Assembly: GCA_015143295.1 (NCBI GenBank)
Contig: CM026564.1
Location: 16,356,416 to 16,420,415 of the forward strand
Reading direction: 5' to 3'
Origin: Tetracentron sinense
Taxonomy: Eukaryota; Streptophyta; Magnoliopsida; Trochodendrales; Trochodendraceae
DNA length: 64,000 bases
Shown here: one piece after another, positions 11,264 through 22,894 of the stretch
Layout of the letters: every line of letters begins with the position of its first letter
Position numbering within the stretch: the first letter of the stretch is position 1
Made by a program: the position numbers and the translations under genes
Notes under the pieces: model-generated
Told to the model about the DNA's origin: nothing
Database searches by the model: none
The model's input: the letters and a program-made list of their open reading frames with translations, nothing else

Positions 11264-12083
11264 GCTTGTTCGTGCCTTATTCAGAAACCCTTAATACACT
11301 ATTTTGAGAGGGTTTTGAGAGGAAGAAGAAGGAAAGAAGCTAGGTGTTGCTCAAGATTGAAGGGAGATCAAGTTTTTTCCCTTCTTTTGGTATTTCTCAA
11401 CAAAGAACTCAAGGTTTTCAAGTGTTCCAAGCTTTTGGAATCAAAATTATTGATTTCACCAAGGTAGACACGCTATTATCAATCTTGTGATACTACTAGT
11501 TACCCCATAATGTTCTTCTTATTCTATACTATATATCTCTTGATTGTTATGGTGTGAAAGGTTGTTTTTATACTTGGATGTAAGTTATCACTATGATGCA
11601 CTCTAAGTGTTTTATTTAATACCTCTAAGGGTTTTTGGGTGTTTAAACATGTTGTTACTCTCATATGTTCATATGCTCGCATGTCTTGCATGAACCGAGG
11701 TTTTTCCTTGATACCAACTCACAAGAACTCTATGATAATGTCTTAGATCGTCTCACAAGCTCAAAAGCATCATAAATGAAATTGCTCTAAGATCTCTATG
11801 GTATTGGCTCTATGGTACTGCTCTATGTCTCAAAAGAATCATAAACGACTCTAAGGAACTCTATGAACTCTAAGAACTCATAAGGCTATGATTATCACAT
11901 GACTCACACGGTTTTGGTTTCGGATTTCATCATACGTACTATTCACGGTTTCCACGCTTTGATATCTTTTTAGGATTTCATTCTCCATGATTCGTATGCT
12001 CTATGCAATTATTGATTTATTGTTAGTAGCTTGTATACGCTGAGTATTCCACGCTCAGCCGATATTTGTTATCATCGGTAGGT

Positions 12084-12215
12084 ACTCGGGTTCCATTCGA
12101 CTTATGTGGTATGGAGCCTTGGGTAGAGGAAGAGTACTTCGACCCGGAGCCTTCTATGGACCACTATCAGGATGATGGCCCGCTAGATAGGCATCACAAC
12201 TTTGACTTCTGTTGA
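12084..12215 (+). other. Short acidic reading frame in L3 (LTR mini-ORF)
   Basis: A 43-codon frame directly after an AG|GT acceptor-like site, with PFDLCGMEPWVEEEY, then an acidic stretch and a C-terminal FDFC before the stop. Related frames sit at the same place in L4, L6, L7, L8, L10 and L11. It has no clear ATG at its start, so if translated it would be joined to an upstream exon. No function is known to me. Confidence 0.55.
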
Positions 12216-12529
12216 TGGACTTAGATAGACTTGATATTTTGTTAAGTGAGAGTGGGACTTGTCCACTCCGCATTTTGGATCCTTATACATGAGTATAATT
12301 TGTTGGTTCAGACTTGGACGAGTAATAGGAGTGTTCAATTATATTTTGGCTTCCGCTATGTTAGTTATATTTTGCTTCCGCTATACATTGTAAATCGTTT
12401 CCGCTATGAATGTCTGTGTACTCTGACAGGTTTCTATGCATGCCTTATGTATCATATTAGAGGTATGATATGGCGGTCACGAGTCAAAGTATCCCTAACT
12501 CCTAGGGGGTATTTTGGGCCGCGTCAGAC

Positions 12530-12542
12530 TTAGTATCAGAGC
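12530..12542 (+). other. Primer binding site, tRNA-Met type
   Basis: TTAGTATCAGAGC begins three bases after the 5' LTR and matches the usual TGGTATCAGAGC complement of initiator tRNA-Met used by Ty3/gypsy elements. Confidence 0.8.
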
Positions 12543-12924
12543 TCCAAGGATCGATTTCCATTGGGCTAAGCGGAAGTCAGTTCTCTGAGTTGAACTTAGA
12601 ACTCAGATGGACTTGTTTGTGTTAGGCTTGTTACCACGACATAACTGGTGTCAAGTAAATCCTTAGGTCAGTGGATCTTAGTCTAGGTGCTAGTTTAGGC
12701 CATGTCTTTATTCTTCTTCCAAAGGAAAAGGGAGATGCCCAACGCAAGGATCTTAACTATGCTAGAAAACTCTAAGTTATAATTATATGATTATGTGTAT
12801 ACTTCGATGTATACTTTATGCAGTAAGAGCATTTCATGTTTGTTGAATTGCTCTATGCTGTTGTGTGAGGATCAATATCCAAGTTAAACTCATGTTTTGC
12901 CAATTGATCTTAGGATTTTACATC

Positions 12925-13915
12925 ATGAGACACGACAATCGAGGTCGTGGTTACCGTACTCGAAGATCTGAGGGTAAGGTTCTTAGAGGGGAGGAGCCGC
13001 TCTACTTCACGAATGCTATGGATTCCATAGCAGAGACCTTGGCTATGTTGGCAACTAGACCTGCTGTGAATACTCCTACCCCACAGACTACTCCTGTGCC
13101 TCCACTGGTGTATCACACCGCAAGACTTAAAGCTTTCCGGAGACTACGGCCTCCTACTTTCTATGGTACTCTGGACCCAATGGTGGCAGAAGCTTGGATT
13201 ATGCAGCTGGAGAAGACCTTTTGGACTCTCCGATGTACTGAGGAGTAATGGGTTGAATGGGTTTCCTCCGAGATGGAAGGTGATGCCGAGGATTGCTGGA
13301 GAGCTGTCCAAAGGCAAAGAGATGTTGCAAAGGCAGGGGAACCCTGGACATGGGCGGAGTTCCTAGAAACTTTCCGTGAGTAGTATTTTCCCAGATTCAT
13401 TCGAGAACAGAAGGTGAGAGAGTTTATGCTTTTGGAATAGAGAATGATGAACGTGGCCGAGTATGAGGCTAAGTTCATCGAGTTGTCGAGATTTGCTCTG
13501 CATTTGGTTGCGACTGAAGACCTGCGGGTCAGAAATTTTGAAATGGGGTTGAAGGCGTTCATTCGGGATAGTGGCAGAAGAGTTCAACAGGATAAGATAT
13601 AGTGGCTTCCGGAGAAGCATGTCTTGGGGTTAATCTAGTGGTTCTTCACAGTACGAGAAGTGGACCAGGACTGTACCATACCAGTTCTCTCGACTGATGT
13701 CGGCTCAAAGGTCTCCTTTCGTGCCTCAGGCACCGTGTCCTACGACGTCACAGGCTATGAGGGTTACGCCTCCGACTTCCTCCGCATCGCAGGCTTTTGA
13801 GGAGTGCTCCGCATGTGGCCGTCAGCACAAGACTGGGGATTGCCGAAGATTGTCAGGTGGATGCTTCCACTATGGCGAGGTTGGTCACGTGATATGGGAC
13901 TGCCCACGCAAGTAG
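12925..13915 (+). pseudogene. gag region of the gypsy element
   Basis: The frame starting MRHDNRGRGYRTRRSEG is followed by a retrotransposon gag domain (FYGTLDPMVAEAWIMQLEKTF, typical near its start) and ends with CCHC-type knuckles (CFHYGEVGHVIWDC near 13860-13910). It would form the particle shell. It is a broken fossil, recognised from its motifs only. Confidence 0.8.
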
Positions 13916-14229
13916 TCACAGACTGGGCCACAGGGAGTCCGACCTCCAGGCAAGCAGACTTCGCTTCAGGGGTCTTCATCTCAGGCCTCTAGATCCTTGC
14001 CGCTCACCTAGCAGCCTCGTCAGGCTAATCAGGGCAGGGTATTCGCCATGACTGACAGAGACGCACAAACATCTGATGATGTTGTGCAAGATATGCGCGA
14101 GTTTAATATTGTTAAAGTTCTAGAATTGCCATGATGTGTTGTATATATATATATGCTATGTAATGCTTATTGTTATGCGTGTGTCAATATGTATTAGGCA
14201 TGTAGCAAATTATAACTTGGGTAGTTATA

Positions 14230-15885
14230 ATTCTCAGGATCGTTGCTCGTGAATGAGTGTTTAGCAAGGGTGTTGATCAACACGGGATCCACTCATTCAT
14301 TCATCTCGCCTAGTTTTGCCGAAGGCTTTACGTCCGAGCCGAATAAGCTACCTCAGGAGTTGTCCATTTCGACTCCATTGGGCAATTCTATTGAGACAAA
14401 TAAAGTGTATCTGGGCAGTGTTGTACAAGTCATGCAGCACAAGTTGCCAATTGACCTGATCATTTTGGGATTTCAGGATTGGGATTTCGACGTCATCCTA
14501 GGTATGGATTGGCTGTCAGCTCACCATGGGCACGTGGCATGTTTCGAGAAGGTGGTGAACTTTAAACCTGCTAGGTTGAAGCCATTTCATTTCAGGGGAC
14601 TTCAGAAGAGAGACATCTTTGCAGCTCTCATCTCCAGAATGTGGAAGTACGAGATTCTACTTCCATTCCGGTGGTATGTGAGTATATGAATGTTTCTTCG
14701 GATACCATACCGGGATTACCTCCTAATCGGGCAATCGAGTTTGCGATTGATTTGGCTTCAGGCACGTCACCGATTTCTAAGGCTCTGTATAGGATGGCCC
14801 CTATTGAGCTTAAGGAATTAAATGATCAGTTGGCAGAATTACAAGGCCTTGATTTCATTTGGCCAAGTGTCTCACCTTGGGGAGCTCCAGTGCTCTTCGT
14901 GAAGAAGAAAGATGGGTCGATGCGAATGTGCATTGACTATAAACAATTGAACAAAGTCATGATCAAGAATCGTTATCCATTGCCTCGGATAGACGACTTG
15001 TTTGATCGGTTGAAATGTGCAATGTTCTTCTCAAAGATTGACCTTCGATCTGGTTATCATCAGTTGAAGATCAAAAAAGAAGACATTCTGAAGACGGCAT
15101 TCAGAACTTGATACGATCACTACAAGTTTTTGGTGATGTCTTTAGTCTAACTAACGTGCTGGCTGCATTCATGGATTTGATGAACCGGGTGTTCAGATCG
15201 TCTCTCGAGCAGTGTATGATCGTATTTGTAGATGATATCCTTATGTATTCACAGTCACAGGATGATCACACGAGAGATCTCTGCCTTGTATGACAGACTC
15301 TTTGAGAGCATAGTCTGTATGCTAAGTTGAGCAAGTACGAGTTTTGGCTTGACAAAGTGTCTTTCCTTGGACATGTGGTGTCGCCGAAGGTATCTCAGTT
15401 GATCCTACAATGATTGAGGCAGTAATGAACTGGGAGAGGCCGAAGAGTGTTACCGAGATTCGTAGTTTTCTCGGCCTGGCAGGATACTATAGGAGGTTCG
15501 TGGAGGGATTTTCAAGCTTGGCAGCTCCGTTTACCTATCTCACGCGAAAGAACACTAAGTTCACTTAGAGTGACAAGTGCGAGGCAAGTTTCTTGGAGTT
15601 GAAGAAGAAGCTTACTACTGCCCCTGTTCTTACAGTTTCGTCTGGAAGTGGTGGTTTCGAAGTCTATAGTGATGCTTCACTAGTCGGACTTGGATGTGTT
15701 CTTATGCAGCATAAGCAGGTCCCGCCTATGCTTCCCGTCAGTTGAAGGAACATGAGTAGAACTACCCCACACGCGACTTAGAGCTTGCAACAGTCGTCTT
15801 TGCACTGAAAATTTGGCATCATTACCTCTACAGGAGGTTCGTGGTATTCACGGACCACAAGAGCTTGAAGTATCTCTTCTTCTTT
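14230..15885 (+). pseudogene. pol region, part 1: protease, RT, start of RNase H
   Basis: Protease-like stretch near 14260-14600 (TGSTHSFISPSFA, ILGMDWLSAHH), then RT from about 14690 ([52 protein letters not shown], the FVDDIL catalytic box near 15221) and the first half of RNase H up to the LINE-B3 insertion. Broken fossil. Confidence 0.85.
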
Positions 15886-18773
15886 TTTTTTGGGGGGGGG
15901 GGGTAAGCTGGGGTTAGGCGGACCCCTACCAGATATATAAAAGAGAAAGAGAATTACAATCTAAGGTAATTACAACCTGATCTGTCCTTGTCCAAGAGGG
16001 AGGAAAGATCAGAAGGAAAATCCCTTGGCAAAAAAACAATGGAACTATGAATATTACAATATTTGGCTAGAAAGTCAGCTCCAGAATTACTTTCCCTCCA
16101 AATATGGTGAATAGAATAATCCGAAAAACTGGATAGCTTAAGCATACATCGAGAAACTATATTCGCCAAGTACCAAGGAGTGTCGCTAGTAGCCATCAAA
16201 AACCGAGTGGCTCGTAAAGAATCTGAATCAATGTGAAGGCGTTGAATGCCTTATGCCAGGGCTAGATCTATTCCTCTTTCTATAGCTTTGAGTTCCACCT
16301 TTAGAATATCAGAATCCTCGACTCCTTCTACGTAAGCAAGAAGAGGGTTACCATTGCAGTCTCTAAGAATACCTCCGAACCCTGCTGCACCATTTCTGAC
16401 TGAACCATGACTATTTAAGACCCAATAACCTAGGGGAGGCGAAGACCATGAGCACCATCTTTGAGGTTTGGAAAAGAAACCAACACTGATCTGCCAGGCA
16501 GATAGAAATTCTCTGTTTGAAGCCGTGTCTTCCACTTGAGCATTTAAGCCCTCAGTCTTGAGCCTAGTATCTGATAGTATGGATCTGATGATATAATCCA
16601 CAGGCTTGGAGGAATTGGAGAAGATACAGTTGTTCCTTTCACTCCATATGTGATAAATAGTAGCACTAAAGGCGAGTCTCTTGATGAGTTGGGGAGTTTG
16701 CCTACCCTGAAATTCGTGTACAGCCCATTCTAACTCATTGTTCCAAGGAAGAATTTGCCTAGAGGGGTAGCGACAGAGGTGAAGGATGAACTTCCAGATC
16801 TGGTTTGTGAAAAGGCAATCAAAAAAAAGATGCTGGATATTTTTAGAAGTTGCCCAACAGAAGATGCAGCGGGATTGAGAGATGATATTGAGGGATAGGA
16901 GACGATCTTGCGTTTGAAGCTTGTTTGAGATGGCTAGCCAAGAGATAAAAGAGTGTCTCGGAATGTGATTACCATACCAAATGAGATTCCACCACGGCAG
17001 AGAGGGTTGAGACGATCGAATGTTGTCCCAAGCAGATTTGAGAGAGTAAGACCCATTACTATTGGGTTTCCATATCACACGATCAGATGTCAGTGAAGCA
17101 TTGATTTCAACATGATGAAGAGCACTCCAAACCGTTAAGAGGTCTGCTGAAATTGCTGGGGGAGGATTCCAATTGGAGGCAGATATGATAGATATTACCG
17201 ACGCATCTCTGGGAAGACCTGAGTCATATTGAAGGCGGTCTCCAAATTGCTCAAGGAGAATGCCCAGCGGGTGCCAGGGGTCATGCCAAAGAGATGTCGT
17301 TGATCCATCAGCAATGGAGTGGGAAATATAACCTTTGGCCAGGTCTCTTGACTGGAGAATTTTCCGCTAGCTCCAAGAGCAGTCAGTAGGAATTTTCATG
17401 GTCCAAAAAAATTTGTTCCAGATTAATTTCTTATAGCACCACTGAACCCATAAGCTGTCGGAACGGGAAGCTATAGCCCATACTTGGCGAACAATGCCTG
17501 CTTTGTTCCAGTCCGAGAGTTTCCAGAGGCCAAGGCCACCTTGATTCCTTGGGCTGCATGAGTGATAAGGGGGTTGTCACACCTAGGATGCAGAGATATA
17601 CGACTAGAGTTGACAGCCTGATTAAGCAAAGATGTGAAGCCTTCTAAGGCGATAACAAAGAGAAAGGGTGAGAGAGGATCCCCCTGGCGAAGCCCTCTTG
17701 AGCTACTGAAATATCCTTGAGGCGAGCCATTTATGACTACCGAGAAGCGGGCCATGGTGAAGCAAGGAATCAGCCATTGAATAAAAATATTAGGAAACCG
17801 CATCTTCTGCAAAACCAAAATAAGAAAGTCCCACCTCACTGTATCAAAGGCCTTTCTGAGATCTATCTTGATAGCACATCTTGGAGTGCCTGTGTTCCGA
17901 TGATAGTTTCGCACTAGTTCATGGGTGAGAAGAATACTGTTAGAGATGTTACGCCCCTTTATAAATGCCGATTGATTTTCACTGATGATGGAAGGCAAAA
18001 CTCGCTTGAGACACGAAGCTAGAATTTTTGAGATACATTTATAAATTGTGTTGCATAAGGAGATAGGACGATAGTCCGCGAAGGAGTTCGGCCTCGCCAC
18101 TTTTGGAATTAGAGTAATAAGAGTTGAGTTTATCTCAGATAACATCTTGGAAGATCTAAAAAAATTCTGAACAGCCTTGACAACATCTTTTTCAACGATG
18201 TCCCAGCAGAGTTTGAAGAAATGAGTAGTGTATCCGTCAGGCCCAGGGGATTTCTCATTGTGGCAATCAAAAAAAGCCCATTTGATCTCAGAGGGAGTAA
18301 TGGAATTTGTGAGGGCAGGATAGTCTTGAGGATCGACAGTAGTAAACTGGGGAATATCCGCAGGACCAATGGGTGCGTCATCAAGAGTTTTGGATAAGAG
18401 AGTTTCGAAGAATTTAACACCCGCAGAGCTAATTTCATCTTCTTGGTTGAGGGTAATACCACCATCAGTAATGGGCGAGATTCAATTGAAACCTCGTCCA
18501 GACGGAAGGCTGTTGTGAAAGAATTTAGTGTTATTGTCCCACAAAGAGAGCCATAAAAGTCGAGATTTTTGTCGTAGAGTTGCTTCTTCAGCGCGGGCAA
18601 GAAGACATCAATCCCTAGGGAGACATTTTTCAGCAGCAACAGGGGTATCATCTTGGGGGTTAGAATTGAGCTGCATTTGGGCCATTTCCAAAGCTTGTTT
18701 GGCATGCACCACTCGAGAATTGAGATTGCTGAATGTCTCTTTGCTCCATCCCCTAAGGCGGATTTTGCAGAAA
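15886..18773 (-). mobile_element. LINE-B3 inserted in the gypsy pol region
   Basis: Minus-strand LINE with a T run and 13-base G run (15887-15903; C run plus A tail on its own strand), the 3' hairpin at 15912-15930, RNase H, zinc-binding and thumb parts, and RT fingers ending near 18770. It is 5' truncated in the region between endonuclease and RT. The gypsy sequence resumes at 18774. A target duplication could not be resolved by eye. Confidence 0.87.
15954..18770 (-). pseudogene. LINE-B3 ORF2 remnant with RT core deleted
   Basis: From the 5' side: a linker ([20 protein letters not shown]), frames at 18705-18130 and 18145-17471 with ISLCNTIYKCISKILASC, SAFIKGRNISNSILLTHELVRNYH, RGLRQGDPLSPFLF. 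At about 17560 the frame jumps from NPLITHA to the GLGLWKLSDWN region, so roughly 600 bases with the FADD box and thumb are missing. The C-terminal zinc-binding (CIFCWATSKNIQHLFFDC) and RNase H parts are open at 17078-16251. The end HHIWRESNSGADFLAKYC...CNYLRL lies at 16199-15954; a stop near 16250 separates the two. Confidence 0.86.
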
Positions 18774-19876
18774 AAACTGAATATGAGGCAGTGTCGATGG
18801 ATGGAATTCATGAAAGACTATGGTTGTTCTATTCAGTACCATCCGGGTAAAGCGAATGTAGTAGCCGATGCCCTTAGCGGGAAACCCTACGGGGTTATGG
18901 CTCACTTGAGAGTACAAGAGTGGAAGTTATTGCATGATATGTGTAACGTAGACACTACTCTTAGACATGCTACCTATGGGCCAGTGATGTCAAACGTCTC
19001 AGTTAGGCCGCATATCTTGAAACGGATCAAGGAGTTGCAGAACTCGGATGCTGAGTTGCTTGAGACAAATCGGTTAGTAGTGGCAGTCAGGAGTTTAAGT
19101 TGAATGGTGATGGTGCCATCAATTTCAAAGGCAATTTGTGCGTTCCCGCCGACACAGTATTGAGGGGTGAGATCTTGGACAAGGCTCATCGATCCAAGTA
19201 CATGGTACATCCCGAAGGTACCAAGATGTACTAGAATCTCAAGAGGCACTACTGGTAGCGAAACATGAAGAGAGAAGTCGCCAGGTCTTTTACAGTCCCT
19301 CCCTATTCTGGAATGGAAATGTTAGAATATCTCGATGGATTTCATCGTGGGTATGCGGCGGACAGCAAAGGGCTTCGATGCTATTTGGGTGATAGTGGAC
19401 AGATTGACAAAGTCTGCATACTTCCTTCCGTATCGGACTACTTTTAGTTCGAATCAATTGGTGGCTTTGTATGTTAAAGAGGTGGTTCGTTTGCACGGTG
19501 TGCCGGTTTTCATCATGTCTGATTGAGACCCTAGGTTTACTTCCAGGTTCTGGAAAACTTTTCAGAATGCTATGGGTTCTCGTTTAGATTTTAGCACCGC
19601 TTTTCATCCTCAAACCGATGGGTAGATTGAATGTGCAAACAAGGTTGTGGCTCCGAGCTTGTATGCTAGACTTTCAGGGCAGTTAAGAGGAACATTTGCC
19701 GTTGGTTAAGTTTGCCTACAATAACAGTTACCAGGCAAGCATCCAAATGACGCCTTTTGAAGCTCTGTATGGTCGGAGTTGTAGATCGCCTTTATATTAG
19801 AATGAAGTTAATGAGCGGAAAGTTTTTGGTCCTAAATTGATCGAGCGGACCGCAAAGAGGGTCAAGGTAATCAGGG
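18774..19876 (+). pseudogene. pol region, part 2: RNase H end and integrase
   Basis: RNase H end and linker ([36 protein letters not shown]), then integrase core signatures (AIWVIVDRLTKSAYFLPY near 19390-19440, KEVVRLHGVPVFIMSD, and a [10 protein letters not shown]-like part near 19745). It integrates the DNA copy in this family. Broken fossil, interrupted by solo LTR L4 at 19877. Confidence 0.82.
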
Positions 19877-20135
19877 TGTAGAACCCCGGAACTTTTTGTA
19901 TATGCCTTGGAATATGTGTCAAGGCATGATGCCTTGTAATCTCCAATTTCATGAAATGAGAATTGGAAACTTTGAGAATTGCTTCAAGAATGCTATAATT
20001 AGTTAAATAAATTATTGAATAATGTCTATGAGCCTTAAAAGGTCCTAATCATGTTTAGAAAGGTCAAAAGGACAGTAGGATAAGTCTAAGTAGTAGGAAT
20101 GGGTGAAAAATGGACTCATTGTAGAAATTTGCAGA

Positions 20136-20330
20136 GCACCAATCGCTCGGTCCGTTATTAGCAATCGATCGGTCCACAACCGCTCGATTGCTAGCTATCG
20201 ACTGGTACACTTTTTTGTATGGGAAAAAATTCCAGAGAGCATGTTTATGACCGATCACTCGGTCAAGAATACTAGTCGCTCGGTAGGCGACCGATCACTC
20301 GGCATTAACCATCGATCGATAGCTATATCG
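20136..20330. repeat. Quasi-palindrome cluster in L4
   Basis: About six variants of ACCGATCGCTCGGT, several decayed, flanking the conserved spacer with CGACTGGTACAC and GTATGGGAAAAAATTCC. Confidence 0.75.
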
Positions 20331-21156
20331 CGTTTTACAGAAATTTCATTAAGGGTTTTTTTGTCATTTGTGCATTTCACTCTTACCTATTAAGGCTTGC
20401 CTAAGCCATTGAGGGTTCACTCGGTATTAGGCATCAAATTAAGAGAAAGAGAGAGAGGAGAAAGGGGATTTCTAACCTAGGGCATCCTCTTGAAGCAAAT
20501 CAAGAATTTTGAGAACCCAAGATCGTTCCAAAGGCTTGGATTCTTCAATCCAAGGTTCAAGCAAGAGAGGAACACGTCTCCAAGCTTGGCAGCAACCTCA
20601 CGCACGCACCAAAGGAATTTCTTCATTTCTTCAAGGTCGGTACCTTACGCTACCCTCCTAGTCCATATTCTTCTTTACTTCCTTCTCTTTTATGATGTTT
20701 CTCTACTATCTAAGTGTGTAAATGCTATGGAATGAATGAATGGAGGATGATTGACGGTGGATGCCGTGTGGATGTGTTGTGATGAATGAATTAGAAGGGT
20801 ATTGTACCAATAATGAATACACATGTATGTTGTAATCATAAACCCGACTAGAAAAGCATGGTATAGGCTTAAACCAATAATGTACATACCACATGTTTGA
20901 TGAAATGCCAAGATGAAGAAAATGAGTTATAAACCAAGAGAGTTATGATTTAAAGTGTATGAAATTGCTAGGGTTTATGATAGTGTGTTTAATTTTTTTT
21001 TTTGGCATGAATAATTACTTGTTGAAATAAATGTTATGCTATATGTTGTTGAAATCCCAATTGTCATATTTAATTCCAAGTGAAAGTATGTACACGATTC
21101 CACCAGCACGGCATGCATGACATGGTTTACTGGTTTTTTTCAAGAATAAAGTGTTA

Positions 21157-21190
21157 GAGGTAGGACATATCTTACGATATGTTTTGCCTC
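21157..21190 (+). other. Conserved LTR hairpin, ACATATC stem
   Basis: GAGG, then ACATATC-TTAC-GATATGT, then CCTC: a seven-base perfect stem with a four-base loop and an outer four-base stem. Counterparts lie at 27393-27425, 35541-35572 and 42909-42942. Confidence 0.65.
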
Positions 21191-21253
21191 GCTTTTGACA
21201 AGGACAAGAATAAGCATTGCACATAAGGGAGTTTAGACTTCCCTCCCATCTCA

Positions 21254-21360
21254 TTGAAAGAAGGGTCTCCCTTCACTCACAAGTGCATATCATTGAAAAA
21301 AGGGTCTCCCTTCCCTCTCAAGTGCATGTCATTGAAAGAGGGGTCTCCCCTCCCTCCTAA
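21254..21360 (+). repeat. ~45-bp repeat with covarying hairpins in L4
   Basis: Three units, each with a stem around TCT: GAAGGGTCTCCCTTC, AAAGGGTCTCCCTTC and GAGGGGTCTCCCCTC, separated by AAGTGCAT(C/G/A)TCA. The third unit changes both arms together. Confidence 0.75.
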
Positions 21361-21679
21361 GTGCATCTCACAAGTTACATGAGCATGTTTAAATTCCAAG
21401 CAAGCACGCATGACATGACACGCATAACAGACAAACAAGACAGACATAACAAGTTTTCCAAGCACGAAAAAGAGTATTTTAAGTCAAGTCAAGTGCACGA
21501 TGTTTCAAGAGTTTTATCGGCTTTTATGTGATGCAAGCATGAATATAAACTGTGTTACCTTCCTGTTATTATATGGATTGTTTCCTGCTTTATATATCGT
21601 CATTGTTATGTTGTGACTGTTGGTTAACGTTTGGTACCCGCTGAGTATTCCATGCTCAACCGTACTTCTCATGTCAGCA

Positions 21680-21775
21680 GGTGATAGCGAAGCGACGGCT
21701 CCTTTTGATATCTGTGCTCCTGGCCCATGGGTGGTAGAGGAGTATGTTGAAGAACCTACGGAGGAGCCTCAATAG
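21680..21775 (+). other. Short acidic reading frame in L4 (LTR mini-ORF)
   Basis: A 31-codon frame after a GCAG|GT acceptor-like site: APFDICAPGPWVVEEYVEEP, then acidic residues to TAG. It closely matches L10 (APFDVCAPGPWVEEEYVEEP) and more distantly L3 and L6. Confidence 0.55.
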
Positions 21776-22091
21776 ACGAGTACTACTAGGTGGTAGATTC
21801 TGAGTGACTATGGGTGAGCTTGAGACAGTATATTTATGTATTTTGGCTAGCATGTCCACACTTTCTTTTGTGATTTCATTTTGTACAAAACTTGGATTAC
21901 ATGTATATATACATACTTAGAGGTATGGTTAGACTTCCGTTGTGCTATATAGGTTATGCTTCCGCTATTTTTGTCCTCTATTGTATCTAGTCCAGGTATT
22001 TTGCAGGTTGGTTTGTCAAGCAAGTCATATAAGTCATGATAAGTCATACAAGATTCATTCTAACTCCTAAGGTGAGTTTTGGGTTGCGACA

Positions 22092-22590
22092 CAAAGAGCG
22101 ATTGAAAATTGCTCAGGATAGGCAGAAGAGCTATGCGGACACTCACCGAATGGATTTAGAATTCAAAGTTGGGGATCGGGTCTTTGTGAAGATTTTGCCG
22201 AGCCAGGGAATCAGGAGGTTCAGAAAGAATGGGAAACTCAGCCCTAGGTACGTGGGGCCATTTGAGATCATCACTAGAATTGGTGAGGTTGCTTACAGGG
22301 TAGCCCTACCGCCTCACATGGCAGCGGTCCATAATGTATTTCATGTTTCCATGCTTAAGAAATACATTCCGGATCTTTCACACGTCATTGCTCTTGATCC
22401 TATGGAGATTCGAGAGGATCTCACTTTGGTAGAACAACTAGTTCAGATCTTCGATCGTCGAGAACAAGTCTTGCACACCAAGACTGTCTTGTTAGTCCTT
22501 GTGAGATGACAGCATCATTCCAAGGAAGAGGCTACATGGGAGCGAGAGGCCGAAGTGAAGGAAAAGTACCCTCACTTGTTTGTATAGTTT
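22092..22590 (+). pseudogene. pol region, part 3: integrase tail with chromodomain-like end
   Basis: The longest intact stretch of this element. KERLKIAQDRQKSYADTHRMDLEF is followed by KLSPRYVGPFEI, VAYRVALPPHM, VHNVFHVSMLKKYIPD and DRREQVLHTKT, then an EEATWEREAEVKEKYPHLF end. This C-terminal layout is that of Tekay/Del chromoviruses, where it guides integration into heterochromatin. Broken fossil. Confidence 0.84.
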
Positions 22591-22662
22591 CTATGTTGGA
22601 TTTTCTGTATTTCGTTTTTGTTGTGCTTTTTGGTGTCGTTCTAATTTACAGGAGAGTCTTGT

Positions 22663-22675
22663 AAGGAGGGAGGGA
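22663..22675 (+). other. Polypurine tract
   Basis: AAGGAGGGAGGGA immediately precedes the TGTAAAACCCC start of the 3' LTR; primes plus-strand DNA synthesis in this family. Confidence 0.8.
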
Positions 22676-22894
22676 TGTAAAACCCCAAATCTTCGTTTCA
22701 CTAAGTAGTGAATAGTGTTCAATGTGGTTTTGTACACATGGGTGTTTTATACTAATGGAAGTGTTTGGATTTATGGCGTGCATGATTTGATAGGTCTAAA
22801 TGTCCTTAAGGAGTGTGTTTAAAGCCTAAAAGGTGTTGGAAATGGGATTGGAGAAGATCCAAGTAGTGAAGATAGGGTTTTGCAACAAAACAGG

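Larger units (their letters stand above)
10704..12526 (+). repeat. L3: 5' LTR of the gypsy element (1.82 kb)
   Basis: Begins TGTAGAACTCC and ends GCCGCGTCA just before the primer site. It contains a quasi-palindrome cluster (10925-11210), a TATA box (11256), a purine-rich leader, a CAAGGTAGAC donor-like site near 11463, a hairpin (12039-12059), the short acidic frame (12084-12215) and the TTCCGCTAT repeats near the end. It is the same subfamily as L5 and L6. Confidence 0.88.
19877..22091 (+). mobile_element. L4: solo LTR inside the integrase region (2.2 kb)
   Basis: Starts TGTAGAACCCCGG, ends GGTTGCGACA; the five flanking bases are similar but no longer identical (CAGGG / CAAAG). Contents in order: quasi-palindromes (20136-20330), leader, hairpin 21157-21190 (ACATATC...GATATGT), three GAAGGGTCTCCCTTC-type hairpin repeats (21254-21360), hairpin 21640-21660, acidic frame 21680-21775. 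Same subfamily as L7. Confidence 0.88.

Noticed and set aside
12246-12533. 95-aa ORF at the end of LTR L3
   Set aside because: Low-complexity LTR end ending in the conserved terminus; not kept in the other LTRs, unlike the acidic frame upstream.
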